This document shows positions 8,154 through 15,644 of a stretch of 38,682 bases of DNA, piece after piece. The translations under genes were made by a program, and so were the position numbers. Numbering within the stretch: position 1 is the stretch's first letter; every line of letters begins with the position of its first letter. The notes below the pieces were generated by a model. It searched no databases. It saw only the letters and a list, made by a program, of their open reading frames with translations, and was not told the origin of the DNA. The DNA comes from Prevotellaceae bacterium UBA4359 (lineage in GTDB: Bacteria; Bacteroidota; Bacteroidia; Bacteroidales; Bacteroidaceae), in contig DGSP01000039.1 of assembly GCA_002393555.1 (NCBI GenBank), positions 1 to 38,682 of the forward strand, in the 5' to 3' direction.

Positions 8154-9839
8154 ATGGAACCACGCAAGTATCAATTCAACAACTCCACATTGACCATTGT
8201 TTTTGGAAACATTTGGAGGTCTTCACGTTTTATCTGGTTGCTTTTATGCATCATCATTTCTCCCCATGTTCAAGGGCAAGTGCTCGATGACAGCCTTGTC
8301 AACAAATTGGTTGTCAGAGCAGACCCTGCTGTTCAGGTAGGAAAGAATTTTCGCATCGGTTTTCAGTACACGAGCCGAGATTCGTTGGCGGGTATCCTTC
8401 CTCCTCAATGGAATTGGGACCATCCTCATCATGAACTGCTCTATGGGCCATCAAAATCCACCCAAACATCATATGCTTTCAGGAACGGAAAACGATCCGT
8501 TTTATACGGTATGATGTACTCTTATTACATCAAATTCACCCGCCCTGGTTCTTTCACCATACCTTCCATGACTACGAAATCGACGACGGGTGAAACTTTG
8601 ACATCCCAACCATTCACGGTTCGTGTGACGACAGAAGCCGTTCAACCAACGCAAGCAGCACCATCGACGAGCAATGCCCCTAAGGCTGAAAACCTTTTTG
8701 TGGTTGAAGCGAAGGTGAACAAGACCGACATCAGCCTCGGAGACTGCTTTGATTGTGAAATACGTTTGTACACCAACATGAACGTGACGCAGATGCCCCC
8801 CTTTTCCGTTCTTCCTGTCAGCAATGCCTATTGGAGGGAGCATGACCTGCCGGAACAGAAGAAAGTTGAAACAACTGAATACAATGGCGCTTCCGTCAAG
8901 TCGGTTCTTTGGGCGAAGTATTCGATTATTCCTCTACAATCCGGCACGATTCGGATAGACCCCATGATTTTCACGGCTTTGTACCAAACCCCAAAGCCCG
9001 ATGTGGATCCCTTTGAGGCTTTCTTTAATGGTGGAAACAATTACATCAATCATGACACCATCGTTCAAACTAACCCGATAGAGATACACGTGGCAGACAA
9101 GCAGATGCCAACGAGAGATGCCAAGCCAAACATGTCTGAGCAACCTCATGGCATAGGTCTCGTCATCGACCGCTCTTCAAGTCTCTTCGCCAGGAATGAC
9201 ACGCTTTCGGAATCTTTCCTTGAGTTGGAGACTCTATTTGTCAAACTGGTGCAGAGCAATCTCCCATCTGATCATTCTGTCACGTTGTTTGCAAAGAAAC
9301 CACATTATCCAACACGGACGGAATTGGACAACCTCTCCGATGTCTCTCCTTCAGCAAGAAATGACGGTTCTGCCATCTACGATGCCATCTTGGCCAGCGC
9401 TTTACGTGAAGGCGCTTTGACATCAGGGCATCCTCCCTTTTCTGTTTTGCTGTTGACTGATGGCTCTGACAACGCCAGCCACCTATCCGAATCCACACTC
9501 ATCAACATCTTATTACAAAACAAGATCAGGGTTGACGTGATAGCCTTTGCCAGCAAGAAGGATTCCTTGTTTTATCCTCTAGGCAAAGATTTTGGATTCA
9601 TAAAGATGGACAACACGCAGAATATGGAAGACGTGAAAAGAATTGCACAGGCAACCAACGGATTCTTCATCTGGATTGACAACAAGAAGCAGATTCCAGC
9701 GGCCATCCGCCAAGTCAGGGAGAGTCTTCGCAATGCACCCACACCTGACTTATCGCCTGAAAAGACGTTCGCACCCAACATCAACCTTCTATACAAATTG
9801 TATGATGGTATCATATCTGATGCTGAAACTGATTTCTAA
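8154..9839 (+). CDS. Secreted BatD-like / von Willebrand A fusion protein
   Basis: A 561-residue protein with a signal peptide (hydrophobic FIWLLLCIIIS, likely cleavage after HVQG). Residues about 50-320 resemble BatD of the aerotolerance operon: two beta-rich parts joined by a Pro/Thr/Ala linker, the second starting ENLFVVEAKVNKTDISLGD. Residues about 330-530 are a VWA domain with a metal-binding MIDAS site: DRSSS at 339-343, S406 in place of the usual Thr, and D436 in LLTDGSDN. BatD normally has a C-terminal membrane anchor and a separate VWA partner (BatA/BatB). Here both parts are fused and no anchor is visible. It has the same promoter and leader type as the TIR genes. Its last four bases overlap the end of the convergent gene. 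A role as a periplasmic adhesion or scaffold partner of the TIR receptors is inferred. Confidence 0.8.
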   Translation: MEPRKYQFNNSTLTIVFGNIWRSSRFIWLLLCIIISPHVQGQVLDDSLVNKLVVRADPAVQVGKNFRIGFQYTSRDSLAGILPPQWNWDHPHHELLYGPSKSTQTSYAFRNGKRSVLYGMMYSYYIKFTRPGSFTIPSMTTKSTTGETLTSQPFTVRVTTEAVQPTQAAPSTSNAPKAENLFVVEAKVNKTDISLGDCFDCEIRLYTNMNVTQMPPFSVLPVSNAYWREHDLPEQKKVETTEYNGASVKSVLWAKYSIIPLQSGTIRIDPMIFTALYQTPKPDVDPFEAFFNGGNNYINHDTIVQTNPIEIHVADKQMPTRDAKPNMSEQPHGIGLVIDRSSSLFARNDTLSESFLELETLFVKLVQSNLPSDHSVTLFAKKPHYPTRTELDNLSDVSPSARNDGSAIYDAILASALREGALTSGHPPFSVLLLTDGSDNASHLSESTLINILLQNKIRVDVIAFASKKDSLFYPLGKDFGFIKMDNTQNMEDVKRIAQATNGFFIWIDNKKQIPAAIRQVRESLRNAPTPDLSPEKTFAPNINLLYKLYDGIISDAETDF

Positions 9840-10591
9840 TCAGGAAGTACAACCGGATGTGAGCAGACCGAAAGGACGGGACAATGCTTCGCCGTGGCCA
9901 GCAGCATGCAGTCGCCATCGCCTCGGTAGTAGAGCACGGGAAGGAGGCTGTCTGGCAGACACTCGTTCACACGTTGGTAGTTGGCCGTGTACTCCACCTT
10001 GGCCAACTCTTCCATCTCGCTCTCAGTGATGGGATGCCGGCGGATGAGGTAGTTGTCGTAAGTGCGGTCATCGCCCCAGTCGCTGCTGTCGAAGACGGGA
10101 TAACTGGCATAGAGGCAACCCACATGGACAGGCCCCACGGTGCTCTTCGGTTCGCGGCTCCAGACATCGAAGTGGTCTATCCGTTTCGTTGCCATCAGTT
10201 CGATGTGGTCATGCACGTCCTGCCACCCGTCGAAGTCGAAACCCTCGATGGTGACCACATCGTGAATGTTGTAGCACTGGATGTCGAAATCCGCCAGAGG
10301 CAGATGCCGCTGCACCCACTCCTCCATCCCCCGCATCACTTTCTCCTGCCCAGCCAGCACCGGCGCCTCCCTCAGCAACCTCGCCTTCAGGCCCTCCATG
10401 CCCTCGCTCCGCAGACAGTCGCGGTACTGGACATTGTAGAGCACCATCGCCGCCAAATCGTACTCCGGCCAGGGACCTGCATGCTGCACCGCATCCAGCA
10501 GGCTCGGATAGTGCACCGTCCGTCCCATGATCCTCACGCACACATCCGTCTTCTCCACGGTGAACGCCTTTTGTTTCTTGAACCACATCAT
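9836..10591 (-). CDS. Hypothetical protein, unrecognised
   Basis: A 251-residue protein that I cannot assign to a family. It is soluble-looking, with no signal peptide or membrane helix, and is rich in Asp, Glu, His and Trp (for example FDFDGWQDVHDHIE and DSSDWGDDRTYDNY). I chose the ATG at 10591, preceded by an A/G-rich ribosome site (AAGAAAGGAAAAAAG). The minus-strand promoter-like TATCTTTG at 10664-10657 would place the transcript start downstream of the earlier in-frame ATG at 10648. It converges on the BatD-VWA gene with a 4-base overlap and diverges from the SIR2-TIR operon. An intact frame with normal codon use supports a real gene. Confidence 0.65.
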   Translation of the reverse strand: MMWFKKQKAFTVEKTDVCVRIMGRTVHYPSLLDAVQHAGPWPEYDLAAMVLYNVQYRDCLRSEGMEGLKARLLREAPVLAGQEKVMRGMEEWVQRHLPLADFDIQCYNIHDVVTIEGFDFDGWQDVHDHIELMATKRIDHFDVWSREPKSTVGPVHVGCLYASYPVFDSSDWGDDRTYDNYLIRRHPITESEMEELAKVEYTANYQRVNECLPDSLLPVLYYRGDGDCMLLATAKHCPVLSVCSHPVVLPD

Positions 10592-10656
10592 AACTTTTTT
10601 CCTTTCTTTTCTAAACCGTTTACAAACTCCTCCGCACCACCTCTCCATTCCTGCTG

Positions 10657-10664
10657 CAAAGATA
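10657..10664 (-). promoter_or_regulatory. -7 box for the hypothetical minus-strand gene
   Basis: TATCTTTG on the minus strand, in the same CTGCTGCAAAGATACA context as the helicase promoter. No good -33 TTG is visible at 19-20 bases, so the call is weaker. Confidence 0.45.
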
Positions 10665-10808
10665 CATAAAAAAAAACGACAGCCCCACGAAACTCCCCAC
10701 ATATTTTCCCCTCACAAAAAATTTTCCCCCCAACCCAAACTCTTAACTCTCAACTCTCAACTCTTACCCCCTCCATTTCCATAAACCTACAAAAAAAAAG
10801 CCAAAACG

Positions 10809-10839
10809 TTTGCAATATGAAAAAAAAGCATTACATTTG
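10809..10839 (+). promoter_or_regulatory. Promoter of the SIR2-TIR/STAND operon
   Basis: TTTG (10809-10812), a 19-base spacer and TACATTTG (10832-10839), followed by CTAACCTAAAGA from 10849. The layout is the same as upstream of the TIR-WD40 gene, but here the ATG lies about 50 bases after the motif. Confidence 0.7.
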
Positions 10840-10900
10840 CCGCCGAGACTAACCTAAAGACTTTTTTATATTAAGAACGGATTTATTGAAGAATAAAAAG

Positions 10901-12271
10901 ATGGACGACTTAAATAATAACATGGGAATCTCATTTGGAGATTTATTTGGCAAAGAAGCCACAATACCATCGATAGACAAAGATGAGCCGCTATGGGACA
11001 AACTCATCCAGCAAATCATTGACGGGAATGTGATACCTGTCATTGGTGCAGACCTGCTGACCGATGATAATGACAATCCCCATCAGGCCATTGTGGATTT
11101 TCTTGCGAATGGTTTCAACGTGGAATCCAAGCCAAGCAGTTTCTCGGAATTAGTCTATGACCCCAAATACAAAAATGAGAACAAGAAGGACAGCATTTAT
11201 TATCAGGTGAACAGGATTCTGGGGAATGCAGGATTTAAGCCTTCTTTGCGCCTAAAGAGGCTGCTGTCCATCCGCCAGTTTCCATTTGTGATTACGACAA
11301 GTTTCACGCCCATCGTGGAACAGACGATGAAAGAAATATGGAAAGACGAATTGCGGGTCATGCGTTTCAACAATAATCCTTCTGAAAATAATGATATCAA
11401 GAATGGAACCGACCTGCGCAAACCAACCATCTACTATATGTTTGGCAAAGTCGGCGAAGGTGCACACAAATATGTGCTGACGGACACCGACATGCTGGAT
11501 TATGTTTCGGCTTGGCTGTCTAACGACAACAAGGCCCGTCCCAAGAATCTGTGCAATGAGTTGAAGGAGAAGTATCTCCTGATGCTTGGCAACAACTATA
11601 GCAACTGGCTCTTCAGGTTCATTTGGTTCTCCATGCGCAAGCCGGACCTTGGGCATGGCATGATTGCCCATGACAAATTAGACGAATCATTACTCCATTT
11701 TTTAGACCGGGCGGAAACTTTCACAAAACGCAACACGTCGGATGTTATTGACCAGATTATCACACGTCTCGACAAAAAACTGAAGGAGAACGAGGAAACT
11801 AAGTTTGACAGCCCTAAGGAGAACATGGACGTGTTCATCTCCTATTCCCGTTCTGACGGCGAAATTGCAGAAAAACTGTATGAGACCCTGACAGCGCAGG
11901 GCAAGCGCGTGTGGTATGACAGGAACAATTTGACTGCCGGCGGCAATTTCATGGACGAAATCAGGAAAGCGATACGTACCGCGAAATATTTTGTCCCTAT
12001 CTTTTCCAACAATGTAACCAAAGAGAAAGGAGATTCTCATGTGTACCGAAACGAGTGGGACACGGCCATAGAGGTCGCCATCAGCATGGGCAGGACATAT
12101 ATTATTCCCCTGGCTGAAGAAGGGTTTGACTTTTACAAATCTGCCATACCAGAGAAAATGCAGCAGCACAATGCCATATCCTTTTCAAGAACAGATTTCC
12201 CTTATATAGACAAGGATGGGAAAAAGGAAGATGTTGCGATGCAGATTATTCACAAAATGAATGAGGATTAA
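10901..12271 (+). CDS. SIR2-like / TIR two-domain protein
   Basis: A 456-residue cytosolic protein. Residues about 25-275 follow the SIR2_2 pattern: VIPVIGADLL near the nucleotide loop, FVITTSFTPIVEQ where active members have TTNxD, IYYMFG where they have LHG, and LLMLGNNYSNWLFRF near the end. The usual catalytic Asn and His positions are Ser134 and Phe181, so SIR2 NADase activity looks lost. Residues about 309-450 are a TIR domain (MDVFISYSRSDGEIAEKL) with E385 in RNEW, or E391, as the likely catalytic glutamate. I prefer ATG 10901, after GAAGAATAAAAAG, over the in-frame TTG at 10886. Only three bases separate it from the STAND gene. It is probably the effector of the operon, with TIR the active enzyme and SIR2 a binding or sensing part; that division is inferred. 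Confidence 0.85.
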   Translation: MDDLNNNMGISFGDLFGKEATIPSIDKDEPLWDKLIQQIIDGNVIPVIGADLLTDDNDNPHQAIVDFLANGFNVESKPSSFSELVYDPKYKNENKKDSIYYQVNRILGNAGFKPSLRLKRLLSIRQFPFVITTSFTPIVEQTMKEIWKDELRVMRFNNNPSENNDIKNGTDLRKPTIYYMFGKVGEGAHKYVLTDTDMLDYVSAWLSNDNKARPKNLCNELKEKYLLMLGNNYSNWLFRFIWFSMRKPDLGHGMIAHDKLDESLLHFLDRAETFTKRNTSDVIDQIITRLDKKLKENEETKFDSPKENMDVFISYSRSDGEIAEKLYETLTAQGKRVWYDRNNLTAGGNFMDEIRKAIRTAKYFVPIFSNNVTKEKGDSHVYRNEWDTAIEVAISMGRTYIIPLAEEGFDFYKSAIPEKMQQHNAISFSRTDFPYIDKDGKKEDVAMQIIHKMNED

Positions 12272-12274
12272 GAT

Positions 12275-15200
12275 ATGGAAGAACTAAAAAGAAAGAATCC
12301 GTGGTTAGGACTTGAGTCCTACAAAGAGGGGGAAATTCTCTATGGCCGCGACGAGGACATACGGGACTTGTCTCAAAGTGTGCTTAATGACACAGACACT
12401 CTGCTTTATGGCAAAAGTGGTATAGGAAAATCTTCCATACTAAACGCCGGCATCATTCCTGCGGCACGACGCCATGGTTTTTTCCCAGTCCTTGTCCGTT
12501 TATCACATAAAGAAAAACAAACATATCTCTATCAGATAAAAGATGCGATTGCCAACGCAATGATTCCGATTCCACTTGATGAGTCAGGGAATCAAATGGC
12601 ACTCACCGCCGAGGAACAGCAACAGCGAGATGCGGAACTGAAAAAACGAATCGTGGAGGTCGTCGATTGTAAAGATGCAGAAAAAGAAAGCCTCTACGAA
12701 TACTTCCATCGCCACACATTCCACGATGCTGAGGGGGAACGGATAAAATTGCTGATTATTTTTGACCAGTTTGAGGAAATCTTCACACTCCAGACCGAAG
12801 AGTCTTCCAAGAAAAGATTTTTCGCCGAGTTGGCAGACTTCCTCAACGACGTGATGCCAACCTCCCTCCAACACGAGACCACCCCCACAGCAGAGCCTCA
12901 GAAGAAAATCACAGTGATTGGCGCGGGGAACTTTGGCGACCTTTTTAATGACCTGGATTTAGGCGCAGAAAACAATTTGCCCGAATATGTCACCGACAAT
13001 GAGATTCACATGGTCTTCACCATACGAGAAGATTTCCTGTCCGAATTTGAGTACTATTCTGCATCCATACCTTCCCTGAAACAAAACAGATACGGACTTC
13101 GTCCCATCAATGAAGAACAGGCGGCCCAAATCATCCTGCGGCCAATGCCCGGGCTGATTGACGATTCCGTTGCGAAACTCATTATTGAGAAAGTCACAGG
13201 AAGGACAGACTTTGAATTGAATGGCATTCCAGAGATAGAAGTGGATTCCGCCGTATTGTCCCTTTACCTAAACAGACTATATGACGCTAAAACCGGCGAT
13301 AAAATCACATCAGAACTCGTAGAGGAGAAAGGCGGAGAAATCATAGCCGATTTCTACAATGATGCCATTTCAAGCGTGTCAGAACCCACGATTGAATACT
13401 TGGAAGACATGCTCTTGAACGGCCAAGGCCGCCGTGACAATATCACTGTCTTTGATGCCATCCACGATGGCGGAGCCACAGAAAAAGATTTGGACATCCT
13501 TTGCAACAAGAAAAAAATCCTCCGCCAATTCAACTATGCAGGCGATTTGCGCATTGAATATGTTCACGACATACTTTGCCCTGTGGTCAAGGCACACAAG
13601 GAGGAACGCCTTCTGGCCAAGCAGCAGGAAGAAGAAAAGTTGCATCAAGAAGAAGAACAGAAAAAAATACTTCTCAAAAACCGCAAAAAATGGATATGGA
13701 CAATCAGCCTAAGCGTGGGCGCGGCTCTTATCGCTGCCCTATATTTTATTTTATTCAAGATGCCGGTATCAAACAACTATGCAGACTTCACTTCCTACCA
13801 CGGATGGCCGAAAGAGATTGGCCCGAAGTTGGATGACCACGACATCAAAAACATGGTTGTACACTATAAACTGACCCGACGGGGACTTCTACCTATAAAT
13901 CCATATTTCAAGGTAGAAGTGTGCAACCGACACGGCCACCCCGCTACCAACATCTTGATAGAGTCTCCTGTTGTTTCACTTGCCGAGACGGATGGAGTAG
14001 ACGAACTGTCACGCAAGTTCGCATCCATGCAACTGCAGGTTTCTTCATGGGAGTACACAGGAGATGAAGAAGGAAATGTATCCCATCAGACTGCTTACAG
14101 TCTGGACAAAAAAGTGCTGTACTCCGTACAATACTATAGAGAGTCCGCAAGCAAAGACAGCCAATCAGTGCAGACGCTATGGATGAACTACGTTGACGAA
14201 GAGGGGAAATCACTGCGACTGCGAGGAAACGGAGCAGACAGAATGCGTGTGACTCAAAGAGACGGGTATATCACCAAATGTGTCTTCTACAACGAAACGG
14301 GAGCGCCTCAACGAAACGGGAGAAAAGCATTCGGATATAAATATGAAGTGAACCCGCAAGAGGGGTATCGCATAGCAATCTTCCCGTTAAATGAATATGG
14401 AGAAACCATTCAAGGACAATCACTTCGGTTTACGAAGCGCGACCAATATCTACGCTGGACGAACACCGAAAAGGCTCATGCTGAATACGGTCCCGACCGT
14501 ATTATTTATAATATGGAGAGCAGGAAAGATTCACTATTATATGATGACGATGGACACATCATCTATAGGTCGGAATATATAAGCGGGCATCAATTGCGCA
14601 CGTTTAGTTATGACAAGAATGGCAATCTGAAAAGCAAAAAAGTGTTTGATATTGAAAGCGGCAAGAAGAATGCTTTGGTGTACAGTGTCGTCTGCAAATA
14701 TCACAAAGGTTCTCCTGACAGCCTTTTGGAAAGAACTGAATATACGGCAATTGCCGCAATTAAGTACAGGCGTGAGATTCATCAGTACAAAAAAGACACA
14801 CACACCACCATCTACTATTGCGGCAACGACATTTCTTCCATGAAAGAAGGGAACAAAGAAGGCGAGGACTATTATAAGGTAGTTACAAAAACCACATTTA
14901 CCGATTCGACCCGTCTTTCCCTGACATCCTTCTACGGAATAGATTCAGAAGAAAAGGAATTTGAAATAAGCCGAGAAGAGAACCTGTATGACAAGAACAG
15001 CGGTTTGCCACGACGCAAAATATGTTACAAAGACGGAAAGCGAACCGTGTCGCTGGAATATGAAATAGAAGACAATCTTCTTGTTGGCCAGCACGTGGTC
15101 GGTATAGATGGGTCCATCATCCGTTGCCCAGCATGGGATGACAACCATCTCTGCTACTACCGCCAAAAATACATTCGCAACTTTGCTGGTGATATTGTGG

Positions 15201-15634
15201 CAGCAAAAGCAATCAATGAGTTCGGTGAAGAATCTCTCATCACCAATGGAGACTATGAAATACAGAGATCTATTGTCGCAGGTGATGAAATACAAGCCGA
15301 TGGCAAAGATTTCACCATTTTCGGCATAGCCTCACATAAATACTCCGCAGTAAGAGTGAACCCTAACCATCAAGTGAATTACTTGCATATAACAGACACC
15401 CTTGGCACCTATTATCAATGCGGCTTACGAGACGGAGACATTCTTCTATCTGAAACGACTGACGAGGTGAAGGTTGCAAGGCCATTGCCAAAAGCAAAAA
15501 ATCCCAATGTGCAAGCAAAATACAAACTGTTGTCATTTTATCCTCAGAAAGGAGAAACGGGGGCAGAGCATTACCCTGTATTCTATACACAAAAAGAAAT
15601 GCGCTATCTAAAAGAATCCTTGAACAAAAAATAA
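12275..15634 (+). CDS. Membrane STAND NTPase with YD/PDZ-like ectodomain
   Basis: A 1119-residue protein. Residues about 8-440 form a STAND-type P-loop NTPase (nSTAND1-like): NPWLGLESYKEGE, then YGRDEDI, Walker A GKSGIGKSS at 46-54, Walker B LLIIFDQFEE at 159-168, and a winged-helix-like end (RIEYVHDILCPVV). A charged Glu/Lys coiled coil (440-472) leads into one membrane helix at about 473-494 with basic residues on the N-terminal side, so the NTPase is cytosolic. The remaining 620 residues should be periplasmic. They contain YD-repeat-like beta segments (YDDDGHIIYRSEY, YDKNGNLKSKKVFD) and a PDZ-like turn, CGLRDGDILL, at about 1049-1058. The ectodomain resembles the next gene's product. It is probably the switch that couples an outside signal to the SIR2-TIR protein. 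Confidence 0.85.
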   Translation: MEELKRKNPWLGLESYKEGEILYGRDEDIRDLSQSVLNDTDTLLYGKSGIGKSSILNAGIIPAARRHGFFPVLVRLSHKEKQTYLYQIKDAIANAMIPIPLDESGNQMALTAEEQQQRDAELKKRIVEVVDCKDAEKESLYEYFHRHTFHDAEGERIKLLIIFDQFEEIFTLQTEESSKKRFFAELADFLNDVMPTSLQHETTPTAEPQKKITVIGAGNFGDLFNDLDLGAENNLPEYVTDNEIHMVFTIREDFLSEFEYYSASIPSLKQNRYGLRPINEEQAAQIILRPMPGLIDDSVAKLIIEKVTGRTDFELNGIPEIEVDSAVLSLYLNRLYDAKTGDKITSELVEEKGGEIIADFYNDAISSVSEPTIEYLEDMLLNGQGRRDNITVFDAIHDGGATEKDLDILCNKKKILRQFNYAGDLRIEYVHDILCPVVKAHKEERLLAKQQEEEKLHQEEEQKKILLKNRKKWIWTISLSVGAALIAALYFILFKMPVSNNYADFTSYHGWPKEIGPKLDDHDIKNMVVHYKLTRRGLLPINPYFKVEVCNRHGHPATNILIESPVVSLAETDGVDELSRKFASMQLQVSSWEYTGDEEGNVSHQTAYSLDKKVLYSVQYYRESASKDSQSVQTLWMNYVDEEGKSLRLRGNGADRMRVTQRDGYITKCVFYNETGAPQRNGRKAFGYKYEVNPQEGYRIAIFPLNEYGETIQGQSLRFTKRDQYLRWTNTEKAHAEYGPDRIIYNMESRKDSLLYDDDGHIIYRSEYISGHQLRTFSYDKNGNLKSKKVFDIESGKKNALVYSVVCKYHKGSPDSLLERTEYTAIAAIKYRREIHQYKKDTHTTIYYCGNDISSMKEGNKEGEDYYKVVTKTTFTDSTRLSLTSFYGIDSEEKEFEISREENLYDKNSGLPRRKICYKDGKRTVSLEYEIEDNLLVGQHVVGIDGSIIRCPAWDDNHLCYYRQKYIRNFAGDIVAAKAINEFGEESLITNGDYEIQRSIVAGDEIQADGKDFTIFGIASHKYSAVRVNPNHQVNYLHITDTLGTYYQCGLRDGDILLSETTDEVKVARPLPKAKNPNVQAKYKLLSFYPQKGETGAEHYPVFYTQKEMRYLKESLNKK

Positions 15635-15644
15635 ACAGAAAAAA

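Larger units (their letters stand above)
10592..10900. other. Divergent intergenic region, second copy of the 3.4 kb regulatory layout
   Basis: No credible gene lies here. It carries a minus-strand TATCTTTG box, the shared CCACATATTTTCCCCTC stretch at about 10694-10711, TTAACTCTCAACTC simple runs, and a plus-strand promoter. The elements occur in the same order as at 3391-3695, but the 43-base dispersed repeat is absent. Confidence 0.65.
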
